NCBI RefSeq assembly: GCF_004522215.1
Contig: NZ_SDLR01000012.1
Coordinates: 879 to 64,878 of the forward strand
Direction of reading: 5' to 3'
DNA from: Ammoniphilus sp. YIM 78166
GTDB taxonomy: Bacteria; Bacillota; Bacilli; Aneurinibacillales; RAOX-1
Length of the DNA: 64,000 nucleotides
A model generated the notes under the pieces. It was not told the DNA's origin and did no database searches. It worked only from the letters and a program-made list of their open reading frames with translations. The translations under genes were made by a program, and so were the position numbers. The first letter of the stretch is position 1. Every line of letters begins with the position of its first letter. Of the stretch, positions 7,679 through 15,584 are shown in pieces.

Positions 7679-8650
7679 CTAAATAGAGGGTGGGGTATCC
7701 CACAGCAGGTAAGTCCGATCCTTATATAACCCTCTATAGGGAAGTTTGAGGGAGGTCAGAATCCGTTTTGCGGTATCTGGAGAGCTCAGCTTCAAAAACC
7801 TGCGGCACTGTTCGTTCGTGATGCTGCCAAACAAGAGCAGATAATCCCTAACTGCTTGTACATGAGCATCCTTGGAGCGGCCCCCACATCCACTGCAATG
7901 CCAAGCGGAGTGGCCTCTAGCCATCCCTGGAAGCTGGCAGTTTGGGCACAGGACTCCCTCAATAAGTTGAGAAGGATCGACCCGGTACTTTTTCAGGACA
8001 TCCGTATAATATACAGTATGTTTGTCCAGGAGAAGCTTACTCAGCTGCTCGGTGGCATTCGAGTTAAGCAGGGCCTGAGCCGTCCCCTCGTGAAGCTCCA
8101 AAATCTTATCGGGAATGTGAGCGGCATGCAGCACTTTTTGAAAAATGGCATTGTCGTTTGTCTCTACGATGGTAGCGGGATCGCCAATCGCAACCAAATG
8201 CTCGACCGGCATTCGGCTAAATTGATGGGTGACCAGCCATTCTTGAAATAACGACTGATGCTTTCTTCCTTGCAGGATGGGATTGGGAAATCCCTCCTGC
8301 TTATTTTTGTAGGTACGGATCACTTGCTTGGAAAAGCGGTCAAAGAAAAGCTTCCCGTAGATATTCTTGGTTTCGATGAGAATGGCTAAGTGAGGAGAGA
8401 GGATGAGGAGATCAATCTGAAAGGCTCTCTTGGACCCTACCATTAGGCGTAGGTCCTGAAACATCAAGTAGTCTCGGTCAGGGAGAAAGCTTACCTCATA
8501 ATCTACTTGTTTTTCGCCAGCGTGTCCTTTGCGGCCTTTGGCAATGCTGTAGGAAAGATCTTCATAGTGGGGGTGTGACGCAGGTAGTCGTCGCTTGAGG
8601 GCTTCTTCTTGCTGCAATAAAATTGGGGTTTCTCGGGTTTTTATGATCAT
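7679..8650 (-). CDS. NERD-domain protein with C-terminal zinc ribbon
   Basis: A 323-residue soluble protein. Residues about 40-165 form a NERD (nuclease-related) domain, with the expected DLLILSPHLAILIETKN acidic/ExK-type core. This is followed by a four-cysteine zinc ribbon (CPNC...CSGC, about residues 236-257) and a C-terminal helical region. The family is predicted to process nucleic acid, but substrates are unknown. AAGGAG lies 7 bp before the ATG. It is divergent from the Fur-controlled flavodoxin gene and is not obviously part of a defence island. Confidence 0.8.
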   Translation of the reverse strand: MIIKTRETPILLQQEEALKRRLPASHPHYEDLSYSIAKGRKGHAGEKQVDYEVSFLPDRDYLMFQDLRLMVGSKRAFQIDLLILSPHLAILIETKNIYGKLFFDRFSKQVIRTYKNKQEGFPNPILQGRKHQSLFQEWLVTHQFSRMPVEHLVAIGDPATIVETNDNAIFQKVLHAAHIPDKILELHEGTAQALLNSNATEQLSKLLLDKHTVYYTDVLKKYRVDPSQLIEGVLCPNCQLPGMARGHSAWHCSGCGGRSKDAHVQAVRDYLLLFGSITNEQCRRFLKLSSPDTAKRILTSLKLPYRGLYKDRTYLLWDTPPSI

Positions 8651-8711
8651 GTCAGTCTCCTTTCATCCAAATTATAACAGGCGCAGCTAACCCCTTCAAC
8701 GAACTTCTTAG

Positions 8712-8762
8712 TTGACATCAATTCTCATTATCATTATTATATAGATAATGAAAATCATTATC
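8712..8762 (+). promoter_or_regulatory. Flavodoxin promoter with Fur boxes
   Basis: TTGACA (8712-8717) and TATTAT (8735-8740) are 17 bp apart. Directly downstream, GATAATGAAAATCATTATC (8744-8762) matches the 19-bp Fur box at 18 positions. A second, partial Fur-like stretch (TTCTCATTATCATTATTAT) covers the spacer and -10. This predicts repression when iron is plentiful. Confidence 0.85.
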
Positions 8763-8783
8763 GTAGAGAGAGGTGCCTGTATT

Positions 8784-9236
8784 ATGAGTACATTCCTAAT
8801 GATCTATGCCAGTATGTCAGGAAACACGGAAGGGATAGCAAAGCTAATCGAAGAAGGAATCGTGGAAGCAGGCGGTCGGGTTGAGCTTAAAGAGATCATG
8901 GATGCTACCCCCCAAGACCTGTTGGATTATGAAGGAATTCTCCTTGGCAGCTACACCTGGGGGGATGGGGAACTCCCTGATGAATTCTTAGATTTCTATG
9001 AAGACATGAATAACCTAGACCTAAGCGGAAAAAAGGTTGCGGTATTCGGATCCGGAGATCATGCGTATATTCATTATTGCGCGGCCGTAGATATATTAGA
9101 AACGAAAGTCAAGGAGCTAGGAGCAGAGCTTGTTCAAGGAGGTTTAAAGATCGAGATGTCCCCGTATGGCCCTGAGGTAGAGGAGTGTAAAAATTTCGGG
9201 AAGCGTTTTGCCTCACAGTTTCTCGGCATCAAGTAG
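8784..9236 (+). CDS. Flavodoxin, Fur-regulated
   Basis: A 150-residue FMN electron carrier that can replace ferredoxin when iron is scarce. The phosphate-binding loop reads ASMSGNTEGIA (residues about 9-19), and the aromatic FMN-contact regions SYTWGDGELP and GSGDHAYIHYC follow in the expected order. ATG 8784 is chosen (GAGGTG 9 bp upstream). An earlier in-frame ATG lies inside the Fur box and is rejected. It is the first gene of a unit with the four-cysteine protein beginning 10 bp downstream. Confidence 0.92.
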   Translation: MSTFLMIYASMSGNTEGIAKLIEEGIVEAGGRVELKEIMDATPQDLLDYEGILLGSYTWGDGELPDEFLDFYEDMNNLDLSGKKVAVFGSGDHAYIHYCAAVDILETKVKELGAELVQGGLKIEMSPYGPEVEECKNFGKRFASQFLGIK

Positions 9237-9245
9237 GTGAGAAGG

Positions 9246-10022
9246 ATGAAAAAGAAGACCGTAGTCTCCATAAAGACCATTGCTGATTATCATTTGGAGG
9301 ATTACATGAGGTGCTCTTACCAATTTTATTATCGGCATTTACTGGGGCAAGAATCGTCCTATCCGTCCTGGCGGCATATGGCTCAATACACGGTAAATCA
9401 AGTGATTCGCGAGTTTTATCAATGTCCTGTGGAAGGGAGATCCTCTGTTCAAATTCTCGAGTCCATTCATCGTTATTGGGTGAAAAGGGTAGATCTGTTT
9501 CAGTCAAGGGTTCATTACTTGACGGTACTTGGAGAGATTACGAGCCATCTTTTACACCACTTGTTGAAGGATAAGCGGATCGAGCCGCCGCTCTTTCTAT
9601 TGGAAAAGTTTCGAACGGAAATCAAGGAGCTAGAGATCGATTTATCCATGACCCTTCAAGTTGCTGATTGGTCGGGCGAAGGCTTTATCCTCAAGAAATA
9701 CGTCTTGGATGCGGATGCTGAATTTTATGTAAGTTATCATCATATGGCGACTCTGTTTTGCAACAAGGCCTTTCAAACTGTGCCAGAGCGGATCGATATC
9801 GTCAATCTGTTGACTGGAGAAGAGCATCAGTACTACCCGAGCGAAAAAAGTGTAGCGGAAGCGTTAGCTTATTTTCACCTGGCGAAAGACATCCTTGAAA
9901 ATACAGACAGCTACATGAGACCCAAGTCTTTTTCGGATTGCAGCATGTGTCCCTTCAAGAAAAAATGTCACCGCGACTGGGTACCCCAAGACCGAGAAAT
10001 CCGAAATTACCTTTATGAATGA
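9246..10022 (+). CDS. Cas4/AddB-like PD-(D/E)XK fold protein with four-cysteine cluster, active site apparently degenerate
   Basis: A 258-residue protein. The N-terminus (DYMRCSYQFYYRHLLG, Cys23) looks like the start of the RecB/AddB/Cas4 nuclease family, and the C-terminus carries CSMCPFKKKC (Cys232, 235, 241). Together these are the four cysteines that hold a 4Fe-4S cluster in AddB and Cas4. The His of the GxxxH motif and a clear D...ExK catalytic set are not visible, so nuclease activity is doubtful. It is co-transcribed with flavodoxin behind a Fur box, with no Cas or add genes nearby. AGGTG lies 6 bp before ATG 9246; a GTG at 9237 is an alternative. The actual role is unknown. Confidence 0.6.
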   Translation: MKKKTVVSIKTIADYHLEDYMRCSYQFYYRHLLGQESSYPSWRHMAQYTVNQVIREFYQCPVEGRSSVQILESIHRYWVKRVDLFQSRVHYLTVLGEITSHLLHHLLKDKRIEPPLFLLEKFRTEIKELEIDLSMTLQVADWSGEGFILKKYVLDADAEFYVSYHHMATLFCNKAFQTVPERIDIVNLLTGEEHQYYPSEKSVAEALAYFHLAKDILENTDSYMRPKSFSDCSMCPFKKKCHRDWVPQDREIRNYLYE

Positions 10023-10085
10023 TAGTGATTTTCACTATTGACAGAAAGAGTAAGGCTTGATAGACTGTTATTGAGAATCAATATC
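10021..10085 (+). promoter_or_regulatory. Promoter with two Fur-like palindromes
   Basis: TTGACA (10038-10043) and TAGACT (10061-10066) are 17 bp apart. A palindrome GATAGTGATTTTCACTATT covers 10021-10039, and GTTATTGAGAATCAATATC covers 10067-10085. Both resemble the Fur box (about 14-15 of 19 positions) and flank the promoter elements. Confidence 0.65.
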
Positions 10086-10120
10086 GATTATATCAACAAC
10101 GACTATCAGGAGGGAATCAA

Positions 10121-10576
10121 ATGGGTTATCCGATTCAAGGTTTGTCAGACATGTATACCGTTTTGAATAATGAACGCAAGCTTGGAGGCGCAATTGAAGT
10201 TGGATATATTCGTTTGCGAAGTGGAGAACAGTTCCCTCATGCTGTGATCACGAGTGTAGAAATGAGCGGGCATCTTTTTTACACCTTGTCCTTTATGACC
10301 GAACAAGGGGAAAGTTATATTTGCCATATTGATGATGTTAGTTTAATTTACGAGGCTAGCCATAAGCGCATACATGAGCTGCAGAATCAAGCCGTGAAGC
10401 AGAAGAAGACCGCGGAGAAGCTGAAATATGCCAAACGGCTTGTTGAGTTGAATGAAGGCTCGACGAACCCCGTATTCGAAAAGGAGCTTGCACAAGTTAT
10501 CGAGGATATTGGGGATATGGAGCCGTCTGCAGAGAAGCAGAATGTTATCCAGCTGGTTAAAGGCAAAATCGCATAA
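10121..10576 (+). CDS. Hypothetical protein, probably iron-regulated
   Basis: Unrecognised 151-residue soluble protein. The N-terminal about 85 residues are predicted beta-rich (GGAIEVGYIRLRSGEQFPHAVITSVEMSGH...), and the rest is a charged helix (about 88-150) with coiled-coil character. CAGGAGGG precedes the ATG. It is monocistronic, with its own promoter and Fur-like boxes, and converges on the encapsulin gene, sharing its terminator. Its position between the flavodoxin unit and an iron-storage encapsulin suggests a role in iron handling (inference). Confidence 0.7.
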   Translation: MGYPIQGLSDMYTVLNNERKLGGAIEVGYIRLRSGEQFPHAVITSVEMSGHLFYTLSFMTEQGESYICHIDDVSLIYEASHKRIHELQNQAVKQKKTAEKLKYAKRLVELNEGSTNPVFEKELAQVIEDIGDMEPSAEKQNVIQLVKGKIA

Positions 10577-10584
10577 GATAGAAG

Positions 10585-10622
10585 AAAGAGGCCGGAAGGA
10601 AATATCCGGACCTCTTTTTTAT
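10585..10622. terminator. Shared terminator of the 151-residue gene and encapsulin
   Basis: Imperfect stem AGAGGCCGGA/TCCGGACCTCT (one bulge) followed by six T; A-rich on the left side, so it may work in both directions. Confidence 0.7.
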
Positions 10623-10623
10623 G

Positions 10624-11472
10624 TTAAACTTCCTGATCATGCAAGGTGCAAATCGCACTGGGTCGCTTAATACGCAGCACAACCGCTTCATAAACACGGA
10701 ATAGATAATTCATATTATCCCGGTCAAGGAAGGCTGTATCAAAATCTTCAGCCACCGCTAAATCCAGATTATGCTGACCGGTCGCAACAACCACTCCTGC
10801 CTTCCCGCGGATCATGGGCGATTGGAAGACGCCGTCGGTTACGAGCTCACGAACATGCTCCACTTCCAATACATGTGTTCCTTGATGAACTCGGTGAAGA
10901 AGAGCATAGAGCTCAGGGGAAAGTACCAAAGCATACGGTCCAACATGTCCCATTTGCTGAAGTTTATTAATAGCTTCTACCACATCTCCAAAGGCTTTTC
11001 CTGATTTCATCCAGTCGTTTAGAATATGGGTCAGGCGACCTCCTACGTTCATTAAGCCGGGCAAATCAAACTCCGCATTTCCATTAAAAATAAGATCATC
11101 CTCAAGTCGGGCACATTGAATCGCCGCATTGGCCGCGGGGCTCATATCAATGGGCATGCCTAGTGTTTTGGCTTGTTCTACGTCCCGCCAATAAAGCACA
11201 AAATCTTTATAAAGCATAGGGATCGATAGATTCGTACGCCGCGTGGGAGATGACATCTCTAGCGTTTCTCCGCGCAAGCTGATTCCGCCGCCCTGGGGTT
11301 CTTCAAAAATATCATTGCTGACGCTTTGCAATCCTTCTCCTAGAGGTCCATAGATATCAATAAAACGTCGTCCAATTAACTGCCTTCTTGCCGCCTCAAT
11401 TACCGTTTGGTCCATGCGTCCCCAGTGCTGGGTATCCAGCGGGGAATCTGGATATCGAATATGCTTGTCCAT
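10624..11472 (-). CDS. Encapsulin shell protein (family 1, HK97 fold)
   Basis: This 282-residue protein self-assembles into a protein nanocompartment. The N-terminus (DTQHWGRMDQTVIEAARRQLIGRRFIDIYGPLG) and the regions DLPGLMN, PYALVLSPELYALL and GVVVATGQHNLDLAVAEDF are typical of family 1 encapsulins. The length equals that of the large T=4 shells described for IMEF systems, not the about 265 residues of Thermotoga-type T=1 shells (established knowledge, compared from memory). The upstream gene, 14 bp away, encodes the probable cargo, so the two form one operon. Predicted function: housing iron mineral in the cytosol. Confidence 0.9.
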   Translation of the reverse strand: MDKHIRYPDSPLDTQHWGRMDQTVIEAARRQLIGRRFIDIYGPLGEGLQSVSNDIFEEPQGGGISLRGETLEMSSPTRRTNLSIPMLYKDFVLYWRDVEQAKTLGMPIDMSPAANAAIQCARLEDDLIFNGNAEFDLPGLMNVGGRLTHILNDWMKSGKAFGDVVEAINKLQQMGHVGPYALVLSPELYALLHRVHQGTHVLEVEHVRELVTDGVFQSPMIRGKAGVVVATGQHNLDLAVAEDFDTAFLDRDNMNYLFRVYEAVVLRIKRPSAICTLHDQEV

Positions 11473-11486
11473 CTGTTATTTCCTCC

Positions 11487-12080
11487 TTACACCCTAAATG
11501 ATTTTAAGCTTCCTACACTAAGTCCTTTTCGTGCGGCTACAAGAGACGCAGTTGGGACGCTAGGTACCTCATGATGATGATCATGTTCATGCCCGTGCGC
11601 TGCCGATTGAACCGCATGGGTGTCGGATATCTTGACGTGATTGACTTGAGGAAGGAACTCCTCGTTGATTCGGGTGAGTATTTCTTTTACCACTAGGTAA
11701 TCGGAACGAGTCGTTTCTTGCATTGGCTGTAGTGTCCCCGCGCGTTCTTCATCTTGGAACTCAAACAGCGACAGCTCAAGGTGCTCGAGAAAATTATGAA
11801 GACCAAACTTCTCTAGATTAATATCCTGTAAAAGAGTGATGAAGGTCGTACTAGAGTAATCTGCCGTATCCGCCTCTTCCAAAAAGCCTGCCAGCTTCGG
11901 AAGGAACACGGCCAGCCGATCTAGACGCTGCTCTTCTTCTTCATAGATGTGATGGAAGTATAAACGTTCATGTTCGGTTTGTGCATTTGTAATAACCGGA
12001 GTGAGAATCGACATAAATCCTCCGATGCTAGCCTGGGTACGGGAAAAGATATCGTATAAAACGGATAAGTCCTGTTGCAT
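11487..12080 (-). CDS. IMEF-type ferritin-like encapsulin cargo protein with C-terminal targeting peptide
   Basis: A 197-residue helical protein with Glu/His positions of a ferritin/hemerythrin-like bundle (HERLYFHHIYEEEEQRLDRL at about 36-55, KFGLHNFLEHLELSLFEFQDE at about 91-111). A His-rich linker (HGHEHDHHHE, about 163-172) leads to a C-terminal LSVGSLKSF, matching the encapsulin cargo-loading peptide pattern (L-T/S-V-G-S-L-K). Size and layout fit the iron-mineralizing encapsulin-associated Firmicute (IMEF) cargo. It is the first gene of the operon, with encapsulin 14 bp downstream. GGAGG lies about 13 bp before the ATG, longer than usual, and no better in-frame start is seen. Confidence 0.85.
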   Translation of the reverse strand: MQQDLSVLYDIFSRTQASIGGFMSILTPVITNAQTEHERLYFHHIYEEEEQRLDRLAVFLPKLAGFLEEADTADYSSTTFITLLQDINLEKFGLHNFLEHLELSLFEFQDEERAGTLQPMQETTRSDYLVVKEILTRINEEFLPQVNHVKISDTHAVQSAAHGHEHDHHHEVPSVPTASLVAARKGLSVGSLKSFRV

Positions 12081-12185
12081 GGGGGAGTAACCAGCCCTCC
12101 TTTTTAGTAATCTACTATTCTACTAATTAAAGCTTAACCAGTTTTGACCTATTCTAAACAGGTGAAATTAACTGAATTTAAACAC

Positions 12186-12217
12186 AAAAAAATAACCGGA
12201 GTTTTCCGGTTATTTCA
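12186..12217 (-). terminator. Terminator of the amidohydrolase gene
   Basis: AAATAACCGGA/TCCGGTTATTT stem with a 4-nt loop and a T-rich tail on the minus strand; it overlaps the stop codon. Confidence 0.8.
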
Positions 12218-13819
12218 TCCACGGTCACGATAAGCAATTTCCCCATTGACCACCGTCATCTTCACCTTGGCTTGTAAAGCCTCGTCGGGGTCCACCTGCA
12301 AAAGGTCGCGATCCAAAATGGTCAGATCCGCATAATACCCTTCAGAAATTCGTCCGCGTTCATGCTCCTCACATGCCGTTTGCGCGCTGCCAACCGTAAA
12401 GAGGCGAATGGCTTCCGACATGGTCAGCTTCTCGTTTTCTAAGTAGCCCGCGTGGGTTTCTGCGGGACGTCTTCGCGTCACGGCTGCATGCAGCCCGAGC
12501 AGAGGATCTAGTGGTTCAATAGGGGCATCGCTTCCCCCTCCACAGAATAGGCCAGCTTGGAGTAGGGTTTTCCAAGCATACAGATAGTCTTTTCGACTGG
12601 CACCTACTCTCTCTAATACCCAAGGAAAGTCGCTGGCGACAAAGCGAGGCTGGATATCGATGGCCACATGCAAGCACTGAAGGCGTTCGATTAAGTCTTT
12701 GCGCAAAACCTGGGCGTGAATCAGTCGGTCACGATAGCGGGTCGCTTGCTGGACCGGATAGGTCTCCATAGCCTGGATGGTCATATCTGCTCCGCCATCG
12801 CCAATCGCGTGGACCGCGATGGGCATCTTACGCGTACGGGCTTGGCGGGTAATTTCGTTCAACTCTTCCTGTGAGTGCATCGCCATCCCTGAGGTATGAG
12901 GGGCATCATGGTAGGGCTGGCTGAGAAACGCGGTTCGGCCACCAATGGCGCCATCGGAGAAGATTTTAACTGCACCAATCCGCAGCCACTCATCTCCATC
13001 TCCTGCCGTTAATCCAAGCTCGTCTAGTTCGGTCAGGTGTGGATGATAAATCAGGTGGTGGGTACGGAAAAACAAGCCTTCTTCCTTTAGCTCCTTATAA
13101 ATGCGCAAGACGGTAGGAAGATCTCCCAGATAACGCAAATCCTCGGTATGAGCAGCGGATAAGCCGAGGCGAAGGGCATCTTGAATGGCGATGCGAACGA
13201 ATTCTTTTTTCATGTTGTAATCGGCCTGAGGCTGCGCTGCATAGAAGGCCTCGGATGCTAGCTCATAAATCATACCGTTCAAGCGCCCATCCGCATGTCT
13301 GCCATAGGAGCCGCCTGACGGGTCCGTTGTGTCCGGATGAACTCCTGCCCGGGAGAAGGCAAGCGAGTTAGCTAGATGAGCATGGGAGCATGTCCGGGAT
13401 AAAAAGATGGGGTGCCGTTCAGATAGTTGATCCACTTCCTCTAGGGTAGGGATGACTGAGGCCTCAAAGGCGTTTTCATTCCAGTTTAAGCCGATCACCC
13501 ATTCTCCTTCGGGGGTCTTGTTTACTCTCTGTTGAACTAAGAACAGCATTTCCTCCTTTGACCGTGCTCCAGATAAATCCAGTGTGGATAGTTTCATCCC
13601 ATGGGCCGGCAAATGAAGGTGGTTATCCACCAGTCCGGGGAGGACATAAGCCCCTTCCAAGTCCACCAGCTCCACCTGGGGACGTCCCCATTGCAGCTTC
13701 AGTTCATCATTCGTGCCTAGGGCTGCAATCTTGCCATTCTCTATATAAAGCGCTTCAACTTTTTGTTTAGAAGGTCCGGAAAGATAAAAGTTTCCGTTGA
13801 TCAGTAAGCGTTTCTGCAT
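12215..13819 (-). CDS. Amidohydrolase family 3 protein (YtcJ-like)
   Basis: A 534-residue metal-dependent hydrolase of the amidohydrolase superfamily. The N-terminal beta-sandwich is followed by GLVDNHLHLPAHG (HxH metal ligands near residue 70), a DGAIGGRTAFLSQPY segment, the IAVHAIGDGGADM His motif, IHAQVLR, and a GGGSDAPIEPLDPL segment with the catalytic Asp. Family members related to YtcJ and NfdA act on N-substituted amides; the substrate here cannot be predicted. ATG 13819 is chosen for AAGGAGAG upstream. It is divergent from the hut genes with 98 bp between starts, so shared regulation is possible. Confidence 0.85.
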   Translation of the reverse strand: MQKRLLINGNFYLSGPSKQKVEALYIENGKIAALGTNDELKLQWGRPQVELVDLEGAYVLPGLVDNHLHLPAHGMKLSTLDLSGARSKEEMLFLVQQRVNKTPEGEWVIGLNWNENAFEASVIPTLEEVDQLSERHPIFLSRTCSHAHLANSLAFSRAGVHPDTTDPSGGSYGRHADGRLNGMIYELASEAFYAAQPQADYNMKKEFVRIAIQDALRLGLSAAHTEDLRYLGDLPTVLRIYKELKEEGLFFRTHHLIYHPHLTELDELGLTAGDGDEWLRIGAVKIFSDGAIGGRTAFLSQPYHDAPHTSGMAMHSQEELNEITRQARTRKMPIAVHAIGDGGADMTIQAMETYPVQQATRYRDRLIHAQVLRKDLIERLQCLHVAIDIQPRFVASDFPWVLERVGASRKDYLYAWKTLLQAGLFCGGGSDAPIEPLDPLLGLHAAVTRRRPAETHAGYLENEKLTMSEAIRLFTVGSAQTACEEHERGRISEGYYADLTILDRDLLQVDPDEALQAKVKMTVVNGEIAYRDRG

Positions 13820-13917
13820 GAGGTTCTCTCCTTCATCCAAAGGTTTAATTCCACTATATCATAAACAGCGTGTCCCCCCTCGTAAGATAGAGAGAAGAAC
13901 AGGAAGCAGAGGGGGAG

Positions 13918-15573
13918 ATGAAGATGGGTCAACCCATTCGGGCACCGAGAGGATCCAAGCTTCAAGCCAAAGGCTGGACCCAGGAAGCGGCGCTTCGCAT
14001 GATCATGAATAATTTGGACCCGGATGTCGCCGAGCATCCTGACCAGCTGATTGTGTACGGAGGAATTGGAAAAGCCGCGAGAAATTGGCCGGCCTATGAG
14101 CGAATTATCAAAAGTCTCAAGGAACTAGAGGATCATGAGACTTTACTGATCCAATCCGGCAAACCGGTCGCTGTTTTTCGCACCCATAAGGATGCCCCAA
14201 GGGTACTGCTTGCCAACTCCAACCTGGTGCCAGCATGGGCTAATTGGGAGACCTTTCATGAGCTAGATCGGAAGGGGCTCATGATGTTTGGTCAGATGAC
14301 TGCTGGAAGCTGGATCTACATTGGAAGCCAAGGGATTGTTCAGGGAACCTATGAAACCTTTGCGGAATGCGCCAGGCAGCATTTCGGAGGAACGCTGCAA
14401 GGGACGATAACCGTGACGGCCGGATTGGGCGGAATGGGCGGAGCTCAGCCCCTGGCGGTCACGATGAACGGTGGGGTTCTAATTGGAATCGAAGTCGATC
14501 GTACAAGGGTAGAAAAACGAATCGCAACTCGCTACTGCGATAAGGTGGTTGATTCGTTGGAAGAAGCTCTTCGATTGGCGGAGGAGGCCAAAGCCCAAAA
14601 AAGGGCCCTGTCCATCGGACTGATTGGCAATGCCTCGGAACTCTTGCCCGATATGCTAGGACGCGGCTTTATCCCCGATATCATTACGGATCAGACCTCT
14701 GCTCATGATCCCTTAAACGGTTATCTCCCTGCAGGAATGACCTTGCAGCAAGGAGCCCTGCTCCGTCAATCCAATCCCACAGAATATATCAAGCGAGCTA
14801 AGGCTTCAATGGCTGTGCATGTGCAAGCCATGCTGGAGATGCAGGCTAAAGGGGCGGTTGCCTTTGACTATGGCAATAATATTCGTCAGGTTGCTTTTGA
14901 TGAAGGAGTGAAGCAAGCCTTTTTGTTTCCCGGCTTCGTTCCTGCCTATATTCGGCCTCAGTTCTGCGAGGGAAAAGGGCCTTTTCGCTGGGTAGCGCTA
15001 TCCGGTGATCCACAGGACATCTATAAAACTGACGAGGTCATTCTACGTGAATTTTCCGATAATCCCTCCCTTTGCCATTGGATCCGGATGGCCCAGGACC
15101 GAATCGCTTTTCAAGGTCTTCCTGCTAGAATCTGTTGGCTGGGCTATGGGGAAAGAGCGAGGTTTGGAAAAATCATCAATGATATGGTGGCGTCTGGAGA
15201 GCTGTCTGCCCCTATTGTTATCGGTCGGGACCACTTGGACGCAGGCTCGGTTGCTTCCCCCAACCGGGAAACGGAGTCGATGAAAGACGGAAGCGATGCC
15301 ATAGCTGATTGGCCTATTTTAAATGCTCTGTTGAATACCGCTGCAGGAGCCAGCTGGGTATCGGTGCATCACGGAGGCGGGGTCGGCATGGGCTATTCCA
15401 TCCACGCGGGAATGGTCGTCGTCGCCGATGGAAGTTCTGATGCTGCTGAGCGGCTAGAGCGTGTTTTGACGACAGATCCAGGGATGGGCGTGGTCCGCCA
15501 TGCCGATGCCGGTTACGAAAAGGCCGTCGACACAGCCAGGCAAAAAGGGATCCAGATGCCGATGCTAGATTAG
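13918..15573 (+). CDS. hutU: Urocanate hydratase
   Basis: Second step of histidine degradation: converts urocanate to imidazolonepropionate using tightly bound NAD. The 551-residue product has full family length and strong similarity to B. subtilis HutU, including the NAD-binding TAGLGGMGGAQPLAVTM region (about residue 170), DYGNNIRQ, and the active-site stretch around FCEGKGPFRW. ATG 13918 has GAGGGGG 5 bp upstream; ATG 13924 is a possible alternative. It is followed 11 bp later by hutI. Histidase (hutH) and hutP are not in this window. Confidence 0.95.
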   Translation: MKMGQPIRAPRGSKLQAKGWTQEAALRMIMNNLDPDVAEHPDQLIVYGGIGKAARNWPAYERIIKSLKELEDHETLLIQSGKPVAVFRTHKDAPRVLLANSNLVPAWANWETFHELDRKGLMMFGQMTAGSWIYIGSQGIVQGTYETFAECARQHFGGTLQGTITVTAGLGGMGGAQPLAVTMNGGVLIGIEVDRTRVEKRIATRYCDKVVDSLEEALRLAEEAKAQKRALSIGLIGNASELLPDMLGRGFIPDIITDQTSAHDPLNGYLPAGMTLQQGALLRQSNPTEYIKRAKASMAVHVQAMLEMQAKGAVAFDYGNNIRQVAFDEGVKQAFLFPGFVPAYIRPQFCEGKGPFRWVALSGDPQDIYKTDEVILREFSDNPSLCHWIRMAQDRIAFQGLPARICWLGYGERARFGKIINDMVASGELSAPIVIGRDHLDAGSVASPNRETESMKDGSDAIADWPILNALLNTAAGASWVSVHHGGGVGMGYSIHAGMVVVADGSSDAAERLERVLTTDPGMGVVRHADAGYEKAVDTARQKGIQMPMLD

Positions 15574-15584
15574 GAGCGGATAAA

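Noticed and set aside
7463..7729. 88-codon open frame across the repeat arrays downstream of yvlD
   Set aside because: No ribosome site; it runs through the 21-bp arrays and a strong terminator, and overlaps the NERD gene. Its amino-acid repeats only reflect the DNA repeats.
7679..8650. NERD protein as part of a defence island
   Set aside because: Neighbours are a membrane protein and an iron-regulated flavodoxin; no helicase, methylase or toxin partner is adjacent.
9246..10022. Stand-alone Cas4 implying a CRISPR system
   Set aside because: No repeats arranged as a CRISPR array and no other cas genes in the window; the catalytic motifs look degenerate.
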